A stretch of DNA of 64,000 bases from Struthidea cinerea (lineage: Eukaryota; Chordata; Aves; Passeriformes; Corcoracidae): the NCBI GenBank assembly GCA_013397865.1, contig VZTI01001001.1, positions 62,001 through 126,000 on the forward strand, given 5' to 3'. Shown one piece after another: positions 1-14,700 of the stretch. The translations under genes and the position numbers were made by a program. Position 1 is the stretch's first letter. Each line of letters begins with the position of its first letter. The notes under the pieces were generated by a model. The model was not told where the DNA came from. It did no database searches and saw nothing but the letters and a program-made list of their open reading frames with translations.

Positions 1-2659
1 AGTGCCATCTTACAAGAAAATGAAATACATTATTCAGTAATAAGGCACCATTTTTTTTCACTAAATTTCTAGAAACTCATAAAAACAATGGGAAAGTAGA
101 CAAAGTACACCCTCTGTTCCACTGATATATGGCTTTGTCCAGTAAAAACCCTCAGTAGTTGTAGTTCTCTTGCAAATAGAAGGTCATTCATGCCCATTTT
201 GTCTTCACAAAGAAAGTGATGTCCAGAATATTTTTCCTACATTAAAAAAAAAAAAAAATTGCTTTCCTTCAGGGAAAAAAGTGTCTGCATTTGCAAATTC
301 AGTTATCTTTGGCCTTTTTTCTTTAATTTGTCATCTATCTTTTCTGAAGAAGCCATAGTTGAAATTCAAGTGCTCTTTTATATCCTCTTACCTTCCTGCT
401 TTGGCCAGGCTGCTAACTTCACTGCAGAGAGTACATACAAATGTTTAAAAATAGTTCACCAGTCATTCTGCTGATTGCCTTGTGCTGTCTGATGCTGGTC
501 CATGGAGCATGCACTGAGAAACAGTTGTCTAGACTTAATATATGTCACAGTGCAGCAACACTTCTCAATATCAGGGCAGCAATTTTTTCAGAAAAAAGCC
601 AATGTTTCTAGCTACAGGTCAGTCCTGCATTTCTAAATGTCAAGGCTGAGGGTTAATGAGGGATTTGCTCTGCGATTTACAATATGAGGCTAATAAATAC
701 ATGGGAAGTAGTTTAGGAATACATAAATTAACACATTGTCACAGACTGGAGATCTGTTTAGAATTTTGCTTTTCTCAACTGCCTCATTTGTAATGAGGCA
801 TTGTAATGAGCATTTTAAGCAGCCATTAGCCACATAATTGTGCTAAACATTTGCCAAATTTTGCTTTTTTACTGGTTGGTAGTGAACAGTCTTATCATAT
901 AAAAGAAATTCTATTTGTCTGGGATTTCTCCTGTATGTTTCATCTTCAAAGTAAATCTTGAGCTTGTTCTCACTTGCTAGTAATGAACACAATGATAATT
1001 TGTCAAGTTACTCTTTAAATTAGTTGCTGCTTCCTAAGTGTCACTTGAAGTTGCAAGTCCCATGTACATAAAACCCTTTGAAAAAGCAGACTTTTGAAAC
1101 TGATTAATCAAAATACTGAGATTAATATTTTACCAAGGTTTAAAAAAATTACTGGCCTTTTATGGGTGGAGGTGAGACTTTCAAAATCACTGGAGTGACC
1201 TAACAGCTTGCAGCATTCTTTAATTGATTCAGGACTTGCAGCCTGCATCTAACCTGGTCAGCCGAGAACCACTGGGTCTGGGAATGCACACAGACTGTAT
1301 CAATATGCCTGTGGGGGCTGTATCCCAGTCTAATGTCAGATACAGACCTGAGGTATAGGCTTCCTTTTTCCTTACCCACTTTTTCTCAGCTGGGGATTTG
1401 CTGTGGCAAATCCAGGTGTGCAAGCTGGATGGAGGCACTGCTGTTTCACAGTGTACACAACAAAGTGATCTTGATACAGGCAAAGGGCTAAAATTTGGTT
1501 CTCCGATGAGTCCTAAAATAGTTTGAAAGAACGGGCCTCAAATGTTTAAATAATCTTAGCAAAAGGTATGTTTTATGATTATAATCACATAAGCTATTCA
1601 GAAAAATGTTTTAGCAAGGGTACCCAGAATCAGAAGATAAGTAAATTGAAGTACAATAAGGGAATTTAAACAGGATAGAAGCCATTGATCTTTGGGGTTT
1701 CAGCCTGCTTATGAGAAAGAAGCATCAGTGAGAGTTTTGCTTAGGAACAGATAATCTCATTTTGTATTTCCTTCTGGAAGTGATGTTATCAACAATTTTT
1801 TGAAACAGAATGATTGCATGGCCTAACGCTGCAATCCTCTGTGGCCATTCGCATTTCCTTGTACAGCATAATCAATCATTCCATGAAGTTCAACGGTAAA
1901 AACAAAAATGGGTCAATGATTTTGATATGTTGAACACAGAGCAGATTATTAGCAGTTGTACCAGATGGCTCTTGCATATGCAAATATTTGTTCAAAGCTT
2001 GGAGGACTTTGGAGGAGGGCCTGAATTAGGACTGAGAGATGAAGGTGCCAGAATTGGCTGGCCAAATTGCTTTAGTGAGCAGACCATGAATTTTCATTAA
2101 TTCACTATCAGATTGAAAAGCAGAAAAAAAATCACTGATTTTTATTCTGGAATGGGAATAAGTGCTTCAGATTGGATAACCTTTATGTAAAAGACAAATC
2201 AATGATACGCTGTACTGATTCCTCTCCCACAGCGACTAAAATTTCCTGCCTACAGCCACGTGTCTGGAGGACAGGGTAACAGGTATCATAACTTCACCAC
2301 TATCTGTAGCAGAGGGCTTTTCATTCAAAAAATGCCAGCTGGGTCATACTTAGTAAATTTCATAAGGAATTGTTATTTGAGATAAAAATCAGTGAGAAAC
2401 TGGTCAGGTTACTCAGGTTGGCAGTCTTGAAGCTCAGCTTTTCAGCTCAGCTAATGGAGTGCCAGAACCCTCCTGCTCTCAGGGGTCTGCAGCACCCAGC
2501 CATGGGGAAACCACCACGGAGATGCTTGGGAAGTCACAGGGGCCAATGCTTTAGGTTTCCTCAGTCTAAAAATTAAGAATTTTACCAACAAAATTATGGT
2601 AAAATTTATGATAAAAATGGGAAATGAAGCATATACAGATGTTCTACATTTTGTTTTAG
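1..2659 (+). other. Upstream intron of TINAG (left part cut off)
   Basis: This is non-coding sequence before the first recognised exon. I looked for the preceding TINAG exons (somatomedin-B-like region and the stretch before the LP motif) and found none. No CR1 or LTR fragment was recognised. Short ORFs here have no family resemblance. Confidence 0.5.
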
Positions 2660-2783
2660 GGAAAGTCACTTCCAGAAGAAAAGTTTCCTGCAATTTTTTC
2701 AGCCACTTATGAGTGGCCTGAGTGGATTCATGATCCTTTGGATCAACGAGACTGTGGAGCATCCTGGGCTTTTTCAACCGCAA
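2660..2783 (+). CDS. TINAG: TINAG exon a: start of peptidase-like domain, Cys-to-Ser site
   Basis: The first TINAG exon visible in the window encodes 41 residues plus one base of a split serine codon. It follows a TTTGTTTTAG acceptor and ends before a GTAATT donor. The peptide runs from GKSLPEEKF through [11 protein letters not shown] to [12 protein letters not shown]. In active papain-family enzymes the equivalent motif is QG-C-GSCWAF. Here the nucleophile position is serine, while the neighbouring disulphide-type Cys and WAF are kept. That pattern is typical of TINAG and TINAGL1 and supports a non-catalytic matrix protein. The exon starts at phase 0 in this reading. The acceptor was chosen because it keeps the LP motif that opens the domain in the family. 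A minus-strand ORF of 110 codons over the same place is a shadow. Confidence 0.9.
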
Positions 2784-5700
2784 GTAATTCTTTTCCTCCC
2801 TTTAAATGTATCAGTGATGTTAGATGTGTAATGAAAATCATAGTGGTTAGTAACAAAATAATTTCAGCTCACTTTTCACTTTTTATTAGCAAATAGGAAC
2901 ATTTAAAATTGCTACAACTTTCCCTCTGTGTTGTTCCAAAGTCTTAAAATGTCAATCTAAGCTGCAGCACTTTGCTTTTCATAAAATTGTGTAATGTAAG
3001 ATTTTTTTTTGTGACAGTAGAAAATTGACTGATGCACTTTATCATAACTAATAGAGTAACTTCTAAAAAATCCCCATCCCTTCTGTGCAACTACATGCTT
3101 GATTTGAAAGCTTAAAACAGGTAGGCTTTAATTTCTTTATATGTATTTATGTATTTCTGCATTTAACAGTGTCCAACCCTTGCTACTCAAGAAAATTGGG
3201 TAAAATGTTTTTGAAATTTATGAGAAGAAAAACCTAAAACTACTCAGATATTTGTGGAAGAAACAGTCTTTCAAATTCTGTAAGCAATGCCAATAATGCA
3301 ATCCAACCTCGTGTGCTACAAATTCTGGTCATATGAAAAATGGGCATGATGGTCACTTTCTATAAAGAAGCTACAAAAATCAGTTTTTCTGATGTAAAAA
3401 TATACATTTTTCTTGCAATAAATTTCAGTGCATATTTGGATATATAAAGATAGAGAAAAAAATCACGTGATCAGTCTTTATGACTTAATTTGGCCAGTGG
3501 GTCCTCACAGGTGCAGGTTTCTGCAAATGCTTCTTTAAATCACAGCAGTAAGCAAAGCGAAGGAGCACTTAGGCCAGCTAATCCCAGCTCCCTGAAAAAA
3601 ACAGACTGAACATGCTTTTTTTCTGATATGTCTTATCCACTGCACATTTAAAAAGAGAAAACCAAGAGAGCTTTAAACAGCTCTTCTGACGGATTACTGC
3701 AGAGATGAACAGAGATCACTGAGGGGAAGACTTTCCAGACACTGTGTCTAAATTTTCCTTTCTATAAACAATTCACATAATTATTTTCAAAGCTATATAG
3801 TGTGAGATGCCTTCACATATTTTTTAGGTGCATCTAACATTTTCAATCTGAATTTACAAGATTAATTGTTGCTCAGTGAACAGACAAGCATTGCTGTAAA
3901 ATTTTTCTTATCATGAATAATTTCTGTAAGTATTCCAAAACTTTACAGTAAAAGGATTTTATACCTATGAAAATAAATGCATTATTATGGGACGCCTCAC
4001 AAAAGCTCAAAATACAGTTGCCACCTGACATCAGCAAACTTTCTTTTCTGAAGTCCTCCTCAAAGTTCAGCAAAGTTAGTGTTGATTTTGACAGAGATTT
4101 GGATTTCAAGAGATTTTTTAAAAATTTATTTTCAAAGTAAAAAATTTGGGGCTTAAAGTAATACAAATAAAATTTAATCACAGATAATGACTGGAAGTGA
4201 GGCTTAATGATGGTTTCATTGTCATTCGATAAAGAAGGTAGAAGCACCTTAGTTTCACCCACAATTTAATTAACCTAGACTACATTTAAATCAGTTCATA
4301 AGTACATAAGTAGTAAGAATCATGATTATCTGAGTGAATTCAGATAAGGTGTCTATCCCAGGAGAATAATTTTGTGTGATAAGGGAAGGAGGTACAAAGA
4401 GTTCTACATTTACACTTTAATATGAACATCTCCAAATATTCTTTGTAATAAAACCAATACATATTTTCAGTCTTGAATTTTCTTCTTCATAGGACTGTTC
4501 TTTTTCTTCCCCCTCACATAAAGGAAAGAAAGGTAGAAAGCAAGCAAAGAGATTTGGAGATTCAGCTGCAGAAAGTTGGGAAGTATTTGTTTCTTCTGCT
4601 GAAGACAACCAGATATGAATATGCAAAAAAACATTTACAGACGTGGTAGAGACAATTATGCAAATATCTTATCTGATGTTTAGGTATGTGGGACTTTATA
4701 ATAGCCAGTAAATTTAGGGATTTGTCATTTTACAGCAAAGTTGCTTATGATGTTTTGCAATATCCCAGTCCTCTCTCACAAAAGTCTGGACAGATTATAT
4801 CAGTATTGTTTAGGGAAGATATCTGCACAGACAGAAAATATTGAGGTTGTATTTCTGTCCCTCTTTCACAAAAACAAATGCAAAGTTGTGAGTAAGTATT
4901 TGTTTTTGATAACAGAAAATTTATTTCCATACAGGTGTTGCGGCTGATAGAATAGCAATTCATTCCAAGGGTCAGATCACAGACAACCTTTCTGCTCAGA
5001 ACTTGATCTCTTGTGATACCAGGAACCAGCATGGATGTAATGGTGGAAGTATTGATGGTGCTTGGAGATACCTGAAAACACATGGGTAAATGTTTTATCT
5101 GGCTGTTTAGATAATTTTAAATTGAACCAGTTGCTTAAGTTGTGATAAGAAAATACTGTAAATGGACTCAAAACTTCTGTGTTTCTTGGGATATAGGCAC
5201 TTCATTTTAAACAACCTTGAGTAAGCAGCCAGTTGCATGAGACAACATTGTGAATATTCAAAAGAATCAAACATCTTTTCTCTACAAAGAAAATTGTAAT
5301 AATATCAGCCCATGGTTGTTCCAGAGTGCAACACTCTGTTAAGGATTGTACCTAGATCCTTCTTCCCTCAGGTCAGACTAAGCAGAGTTAACAGCTGTCA
5401 AATTCCACAGGAACAGCTAGAAACTTTAAAATGGGATATAATCATTTATGGAATCACAAAATTATTTTGGTTGGAATTTTTGGAGGTGACCTGGTCCAAC
5501 ATTCTGATCAAAGCATGACTTTGAAATTAGATCAGGATGTTTAGGCTGTGTCCCTGGACACATTTTGAGTATCTTCAAGGATGGAGGTTCCAAAACCTTT
5601 CTTGCAGCAGGTCAGTTTATTTGACCACTCTTATGGTGAAACACTTTTTTCTTATATCAGCATTTTCCTTGGTAGGGCTTGTGACTGGTGCCTCCCAACA

Positions 5701-8700
5701 TTTCATTGAGCATCTCCAAGGGTTTTGTTCTGTCTCCTCTATGCCTCTCCTTACGTAGTGGAAGTCAGGAATTATATACTCTTTTGGCTTTCTCTTCTCT
5801 GAACTGAACAAGTCCAGCTGCCTCAGCTCCAGTCCCCTAAGTGCCTTCCACTGGTCCTGCTCAGTTTGTCAGTGTCTTCCCTGGGGAACACATAAGTGAA
5901 GATACAACTCCATCTGCTGAGGAATTTGAAGGGAATATTAATTTTTCGCGACATCTTGGCTATGTTCTTGATAATACAGCCCAGTATTGACTGTCCACAT
6001 TTGCCAAGAGGGCTCACTGCTCACCTACATTCAACTTTCTGTTTCTCAGGACCTCATGTCCTACTCTGTGAAACAACAGAGGCAGTGCCCTGCCAGTACC
6101 TGGGCAATTCTGGCTCAGAGGCAGGATTTGCCATCTGTCTTCATTGAACTTTGGGATGTTTCTGTCAGGCTCATTTCTTCAGCCTATTAATGCTGCTCTG
6201 AATGGCAGCCATGCATACTAATCACTCCCCAACAGTTTTGCATTCTCCACACACTTGCTAAGGGTGCCTTACATCCGGCTGTCCAGATTGTTAACAGAGA
6301 TGCAAAACTGCTGCTTTTGTGTTGTCTGCTGGGGAATGCCATTAATAAACAGACACCAGTCACTGTGACCTGTCAACCTTTCAGCATGCCAGTCCACAAC
6401 TGACCTGTTAAGCAACTTACCTAATCCAATAAATTAGAGGAACACCCCAGGAACCTATGCTGAAAATGTCACTAAAGACAAGGTAAATGATAGCTACTGC
6501 TTTCCTTGTTCTCTATGGAGCCAGTCATTTCATCACGGTCGGACTGTCTCATCATAGCATCATTACCTGCCATGGTAAATCTGCACTGCCTATTCTCCGT
6601 CAGCTCCTTGAAGTTTGTATGCCTAGAAATGGCTTCCAGGAGAATTTCAATAACCACATTTTAGATACCATATAGTCAAATCCTGCTGTTTTTCAGATTA
6701 CCAGAATTTTTTTGTCCTTTCTGTTCCATACCAAAATCTATTTCCTGTCTTGCTTTCATACAATCTCATCTCTTACTCTGCTATATATGAAACTGACAGA
6801 CAGAGAGATCTCAGGTGTTCTCTCTGTCAACTTTCAATTTTATTTATAAAACAAACAAACAAACCATGACAAGAGCAAAAGAATATCAGACGTGATGTGT
6901 TGTAGTTGACATGGCAGCCTGGGGATCCAGGAGAAGACCTGTCACACTCTACAAGTGATAATTCTGCTTTCTGCAAGTGTATCAAACTGTTTCTGACCTG
7001 ACAAGGATTTTGTATTGTTATGGGGAGAGTTTACATCGAGTGCTCTTCTGTCTTTTTCTCTCAGGGTTTCAACAGTAAATTGGCTTTCATTTAGGTTTTG
7101 AGTAGGAGATCCTTTAGCTGAGTGATTCTGTCCAGCAAAGGCCTCTCAGCACCTCAGGGGGTAAGAGAAGAGGCTTCATGCATGAAGAAATGAAAGTTAT
7201 AACTTGACATTTTAATCATAAGCACTTTTTAACTGCAATACTTTTCTGTAACGAGAAGAACAGTCTCATTTTACTCAGTAGCTCATGTTTTTGGGAGAGT
7301 AATTGCAACTCTTTCTCTCTGGATTGTTTTCTTGCCTGTTGAGAACAGGAGCACAAGAATTTCTGGTGTAGATAAGAGAAGAAATGAGAATAATATTTAT
7401 GAGCATTATCTCCACAATAGCTGGAGCAAGTTATTTTTAGAGGAAAAGCTTTAAAGAATGCAGCAGTAGGACAATGTCCTAGTCTTCTATTCCCTCTGAC
7501 TGTTATCCCTGAATAGGCACAACTACCATGAGCCCCATAATAATAAGATTCTTCCTATGGCAAAATGTAGTATTATTTTGACCTTAGCACTGTGGCCCGT
7601 GACATGGCCTGTTATGCAGAGGCAATTTGAGTATAAAAGAGTAAGCCTATTTTTAAAAGAAAAGCAAGGCAGGCTGAAGCTCTACAGGACAGTTCATTAT
7701 CAGCCTGGCTGTACACTCGCAGGAGCTTGTTCTGGTGTGAATGCAATAACATTAAGTTTGACCTGACTGAGTAGCAGTGTGGCAGTGGTGTGCTGAGCAG
7801 GCTTTCTGACTGATGCAAGCCTGGAAACATAGAGCCACAGGACCTCAGCTCACACAGCACACCTGTGAATTGTCTTTTCACCTCCACCCTCCCAAGTACT
7901 GGCTAATTGCTCAGCCTCACAGTGTTCACCAGCCTCTTGCAGCTTATTGTCTTGAGTGAAGAATCTGAAGGGCAGTAGTGAAAACCATCAGGAATTTTTG
8001 GAAACTATCTAGATCTCCAACAAATCTCAGCAATCCAAGATTATTTTCTTAGTCACTTATTGAGCTTTTTTGTTGCCATGGAGCTAGTTCCAGCATGTAC
8101 AACATCACTGGGCTATGACAGACCTTTGCCTGCTACCCATTTTTATCTCTGATCATTGATTTGCCATCAAAGTACCACATATGAAGGTATCCCTACTTAC
8201 CTATTTTTATAAACATTTCTACAGTCTGATTTTCTTTCCTCAAGTTAAAATGTTATTTCAAAACCCATTCCGACATTTTCAGACACAAATAAATACATTA
8301 AGGGAAATATCCAAGTATCTTTAGAACAGATACTGGAAGAACACAAGAACAGCTCTTCTGGGTCTGAGCAAGGGTCCATCTAGCCCAGTGTTAAGTCTCT
8401 GACAGTAGCCAAGAGCAAATAATACGGAGAACAACAATAAAAAAATTAACCTTTTTGATTCACTGGACTGATAATCAGTTTTGTAGAAAAACCCCATAAT
8501 CCATAAACTTTTACCTGTGACAATGAACAAAATTGGAAATTTACAGCATAGAAGTCAGAAGTGTCTTTTGAATGAGCCCTGTCAAATAGTCCTTGCTTCC
8601 TCACACTTTCAGGTGACTTATTTTTAGGAATCATTATATCGCAATCATTTTTTCATTATTTCCATACCCTGCAATAACGAGAAAACACATTGATTTTCTG

Positions 8701-11700
8701 TGGGGCCTTGTAAATTATCACAGCAGGTGTTCAATGCTGTTTGAAGTTTCTGGTGTTTTGATTTCTGGAGTGTGCTTAGCTCAGGTTTTTGACAGATGTT
8801 CAGAAAAATCAAGTGCTGACCTAAACTATCCCCAGTGAAGTCAGAAAAAGATTTCCATAAAGCTCAATGAAGCTAGGCCAGTGCTGAGACCTGACTTTTT
8901 AAAATCACTGAACACCCAATTAACAGTGAAATCTGCTATAAGTGGAGCTGAAACACTGTTTAAATATCATCCTTTCTCTTTGTCTTCCTCCATTAATTAA
9001 AGAATAAATATGTATTCTATTATTATTATTAATTTTAGGTATTTCAGTTAAAAGCAATAATTTGGGAGAAAGAAATGTTCTTTGAAAGCATCTGTTTTAA
9101 CTAATAAGGAAAACTAAAAGGTTATATTCATCAAGAATGAGGAAAAAACATTTCATTTTCAGGTAATATAAAAGTTAGACACTTGAATGCAAATAGTGCT
9201 TCTAATCACAACAGGGCTTAATCTGATTTTTACCTTGGTTTCTTGGAAGTTGCAGGGTATGAGAAAGATGTTATTGCTATTAGCCAACTTGCAATAACAT
9301 AGTCTAATGTTTAGGATTATTTTTTTATCTCACAATTCAAACATAAATCCACAAAAATTTTCATTCGATTGGACACATAAGCATGACTGCAAGTGACTTC
9401 TGTCAAGAATGTATGGACCCACTAGAGAGTTTTCCCAGTTGTCCCTGGATCCTGCTTGTTTCTAATATTATTTTTGTATATATGTATCTATGTTTGTGCA
9501 TATAAACATATTCACATCTATTTCTGCTTTTCTTCTATTACTCTTTTGGCAAGGTCTTCTCCTTGAAGCATTTTCAATGTTTACTGTTGTGCTGGTGCTT
9601 CAGCACACGTGAAATCGTGCTTCAGCAGAAAGCTGTTCAATTATGTTAATCATGTCTGCAGAAACTGTGGTTGGTGAAAAGATTCAAATATGGCTCTTAG
9701 TTCAGAGTGAGTGATCTCATCTGGATAACCATGCAGCTCCAGTGTGCTACTGCAACTTTTATTGCTTCACTTCTGTTGATGTACAAATAAGACCCATCCA
9801 TGCAGAACCTGTGACAACCCCATTGGGATAGTCCAGCTGAGAGGAGGGGAAAAAATAAATCCCTATCCCAGGGATGAATTTTTCCTCTGTTGTCTCCCTC
9901 TGAGATGTTTCTAAGTACACCTGAGGAATAGATGTCCTACCCTTCTTGATGCTAGGCTGTAATTGCCTGCTCCTGCCCTGCTTATTGTCGATCATGCTCT
10001 AAGAACTGTATTTGCCCACCTTCTCTGCCTTGCGGGCCTGATTGCACTCCGCAGCAATCCTGTGTTTCTTTTGAAAATCTACCATCAGTGCTGAATGGAA
10101 TGATTATGCATATAGAGACAGATACATTTTATCAATAATTAGAGATGTGTACATATATAAACCAAAGATTTCCTTCTACCCAGTAGAAGAAACACAGCAT
10201 AATTAATTAAAAAATGAGCACTAACAACCTGTGCATGCTTGGACTAAATACTTCCCATTCCCCACTGGATATCTATGAGTCCAGAATACTGTCAAATTCA
10301 GAAGGAATTAAAATGGGTTGTCAGTGAGCAGTTTGAAGACCTAAGCAATAACAGCCTAACAACCTTAAATGTACTATCCCTTTTCATCTAAGTAGAATTG
10401 CTTTTGAAGCTTCTGGATGTATGTGGTCTAGTCCAGGCAGAAAGAAAAAGACATTCTCAGATTTTCTATCACCAAATGCTAATGGAAAATGCCATTTCTT
10501 ACTCAAAATAGCTGAAACTTATATGAGCTCATCTTGTAAAACTCCTGACAGTTAAGTATACACTGGCAAACATAGTTGTACTCCATATTGCATAGAAGTA
10601 CAGTTTTCAGTTCCTCAGATTCAGAAAGTCCAGTATAATGATGAACTACTTAAATACAAAGGCTTTTTATAGGACTGCCTATTTTAAAGTATTCTGCTTC
10701 AGCAAAATATTTAATTATGCTCTTTAAAAGAAACCCTCTCATAGGCTTTCATGGCATTAACACAGAACTGTGTATATTGTTTCAGAAATGTCTAACAGTA
10801 TTCCATGTATTCTGTTTCACAAGCCATTTTTGCAAAATTAAGCCCATTGACAACATTGGTAATTTATTGATCCTTTTCAGTGTGAACTTTCATGCATTGT
10901 TAATGAGATTAATGTACCAGGTGACAGGTGCTAAACACATTTGTTACCCTATCTCTCTTTGGAGAAGGGTGGGGGAGAGGAGAAGGGTGGGGAGAGGACA
11001 ACTGTAATGGAAACTTAATCATAAATATCATGTATATCAATTGAAGCAAATGCCATCCAGTTGTAGATACGAGTCATTCACACTTCTGAAGAATATTACT
11101 TGAAATACAACAGTTGCAAAATAATTAAAAGCTTGAAATACAATGACAAAAATATTTAAGCAAGCTTCTTATCAACTCTTTTTTTAAATACCTGAACAGG
11201 GTTGTATCGTATGCTTGTTATCCATCATTTTGGAACAAACACCTGGGGCCATCAGCAGAAAATCGCTGTTATGTGTCGAGTGAACATGGAAAAAACTATA
11301 CAAATGGGCCATGTCCCAATGCTTTTGAAAGATCCAATCGGTTATACCGGTGTGCCTCTCACTACAGGGTGTCCTCAAAAGTAAGTTCATGACATTCACC
11401 TGTTGCCTCACCAATTTTACTCCTTTGGGGCTTGAATATTATCTGTCGTATTAAAATATGTTCACTTAACTTCAAGACTAGAGCTGTGAATTTTCCTTTA
11501 GGTTGCCTTTGAATTTTCCTAAGAGTTGAAATTCTTTAGAGTTTCTTAGATGTACATCATCTCTTTAAAGCTGATAATTTGTGGTCCCATAGAAATTAGA
11601 GATAGAAAAGAAAATATGCAGTCATAACAGTGCAGTTGTTCTTCTTAAAATGTTTCTGAAGGTTTTGCTAATTTGGTAAACCAAATATTCTCCAGCAGAA

Positions 11701-14700
11701 ATACAAGTACAATGGTATATTTATACTATACATATGTGCACACAATGATGAATTAGTATGAGTTTTAATTTTATTTAATAGAATATGTTATCTTCCCTTG
11801 CCCTCTCTGTTGCTGCTCTCACCTCCTCTCAGGAAACCGATATAATGAAAGAAATCATGGACCGAGGACCAGTGCAAGGTATGGTAAATTTAAAGGATGA
11901 TAGCATTATTGAAATAATTAGACTGTACAATGACCTTGTATCAAAATATTAGGAAACACAAATTATTTGCCAGAGTGAAGAAACTGGCCATATGCACTGT
12001 AGTTCATCCAAGGACATTTGGTGGGTAAGTAGTGGCCCTAAAGGCAGCATGACGGCATCAGAGCCTGTAAAGAGTGAAATGCCCTTGAGCTGGATGCGTT
12101 GAAATTTTGTGCAAAATCTGTGTGCAGGAAATCCATGTGCCTTTTTTCATGATGGTTCTTTGGTCATTGGTGAAATAGCAATCTGTGGCTGTGCGGGTGG
12201 AATTAAGCGTTAGCCAAGCTCTGTTCTATAGGGCTGGGGTTGATTCCCCCACTGGCTAAGGCCAACCCACTAGGCCTACTGTCCTCTAAAGGTAACGCTG
12301 ATCTATATGGGCCTTCCAGCAAATCATTCAATACTGAAATACCCCAGAACTTCTCATTTCAGAGCCCAAATGATCTTGTCGAGGCCTATCAGTTTTGAAT
12401 TTTTCTGCTGAACTCTGCAATGAAGATCCCTGACCTCTTAGTGGTCAGAAACAAAGAGATTTCAACATTGAGTAGGGAACTGCAAAAAAACTTTTTTTAC
12501 CCTGGATACTGTCCATTTGTGGATGGTGTTGGCAACAGCTGAAAATGCAGGTTCCTGCTCACACCCCAGGCTAGGGTAACTACAGAGGTTGATGGATATG
12601 GGGTTTAGGGTGATGGAGAAAGGTCATAGTGCGTGTGCTTGTCTTGGACGGCTGCCTGATGCAAAACCAAAGAATTTTACTTCAGGGGACTTCTGCATTT
12701 CTACTGCCTTTAATTATATAAGGAATTATCATAATCTCAAATTTATTATTCAAATGGTTTTGACTATTAGATAGAACTCATTTTGGTGCATCATGGAGTG
12801 GAAATTACTTCTTAAAGCTTTTTTTGTGGGCAGCTGCAATTAATCTGAAGCTCAGACTTAACAGGATCAACATCATCACTCTTTTTTCTTGTTCTGTCCA
12901 AGTATGTTTGCTCAAGGAAAATATTCTTTCCCATACTGTATTTGATCTAGGTGCAAAGATAGTAATTTCTGCTGGTTTTAGAAAATGATAAAAATTAGGA
13001 TCCTCAAGATAGATTTTCAGACCTCAAATATTGTGTTCATAGTCTGTGTATACACATTTTGCTGGATTAATCTGTTAGTACTAAATTTTACACATAAAAT
13101 AATCACTATTCAACCATTTTTTAGGATTTAGCCACTCAACAATTAATATAATTTTTAAAAAATTAAATGCTTTTTGTGTATCAGGTTAAGGTAATGCTGT
13201 ATGTGGAAAAATCAAGATCTACATAAAGGCACATAACCAAGAGCATGCATCACTGTGTGAAATCACTTTCTGTTTTTTCTTTTGGCTATAACATGAATTT
13301 TAAATGAATCACAGTTATGATCCTGTAATTTATCACTGATTCTCTCTTCTATTTTCCCATATTGCAAATGCAGCCAGGGCAAAAGTCTAATTTTAAAACC
13401 ATATCATGCTGTTTTCTGCAAATGATCTTCAAATACTGAAGGAGATTTTCCATTATTTGTTCACTTGTCATTCCTGAAGAACTTACAAAGTGCCTAGGGA
13501 CAGTCTTATCTAATGTACTAAGTAATGTTTAATATCTGGAAAGCATTCAAGATCCTTTAAAGATCATGATGATGAATAGACTTTGATTTTTTGAACATAT
13601 TCAAAGTTAAGAAAAATTATGTTTTTTTAACAACTGTGAAGCAGTAGGTATAGGAGTGTAATTGAAAATTTTGTGTTATACAGCTTTCAAGTTTGAATGA
13701 CAATTTCTCTCTGACCTATGTCATTGTCTTACATTGTACAGAAACTGAGCAATTAGCATTTTTGAATTCAAATGATGAAATACTAGTTTTTTTAAGAAAT
13801 CAATTTTCAAGTAAACAGTGAAATTTCACCAATCCTTTGAAAACATTCAAATGGACAATCTAATATTGCACATTCGTCTTTTTTTTTTGTTTTTTAATGG
13901 GCTTTAGCAAATGCTCTGATGATTATAATGCTGATGTAGGAAAATTATCCTCTCTGACACATTAATCAGTCTCGATTAAAAGAAAGGCTCACACATTGTT
14001 GTCAATATATCAGAGTTTTGACCCCACAAAACTTACAAGTTCAACTATCATGATCTTGGGAAAAATTCCTATATTTGCTAACATAAGAAAAGGATCTGTA
14101 GAAAGCACTTGGCTATATTAATGTGTAGGGCTAAACTTTGTTTCCTTTTGTAGCTACTAGTTTTATTTCTCGTGTCTTTGTATGATTAAAAAGAGATAAA
14201 AATTCCTATTTAAGAATTTTGTGCAGGGGAATGCGTAGTGGAATCAATCTTTTAATCTGCTGCATCTATATGCACAGATCTGACAAGCTCAGCATGACTG
14301 ACGTAGCTCATGCATGAGCTACAGTAAACCTTATGAAAATTGCTGCCTTTTCTGATTCATTAATAATTAATCCATTCATTTTGGAAAATGCAAAGTCTCT
14401 CTTATGCGAGAGGGAACAAAATTAGGTGGTGGACTGTGATCATCTCGTCCTGTCCAAGTCACAGTCCATATCAGGACGAAGTCATTGAATAAATAAAATG
14501 TCTCAGTGCTAGATCTAGAATTATCATCATCTTTGTCCATCCTGTACTTCATGCACCCAGACCACTCTAACTCCAAAGACTGTATCATTATTTAGCTCCT
14601 GATTGCAAGGTATATACATATACATAGGTATACATATGTACATATATATACAAATGTATGTATATGCACACACACAGGTGCATGCATGGGCAGTATATAT

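Larger units (their letters stand above)
5086..11199 (+). other. TINAG intron between exons b and c
   Basis: This intron of about 6.1 kb holds an old antisense CR1 copy (about 5440-6690) and a scrap of an ancient amniote repeat (about 8331-8420). A short duplicated G-rich stretch near 10962-10997 contains GGAGAAGGGTGGGG twice. Nothing else was recognised. Confidence 0.55.

Noticed and set aside
1..2659. Upstream TINAG exons
   Set aside because: Searched by eye for the family sequence before the LP motif and for the somatomedin-B-like cysteines. No convincing exon with matching splice phase was found.
2451..2783. Minus-strand ORF of 110 codons over the first TINAG exon
   Set aside because: It is the reverse-strand shadow of a real exon whose product, splice sites and phase match TINAG.
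3873..4262. Minus-strand ORF of 129 codons
   Set aside because: Low-complexity AT-driven composition, no motif or family, and located in a TINAG intron.
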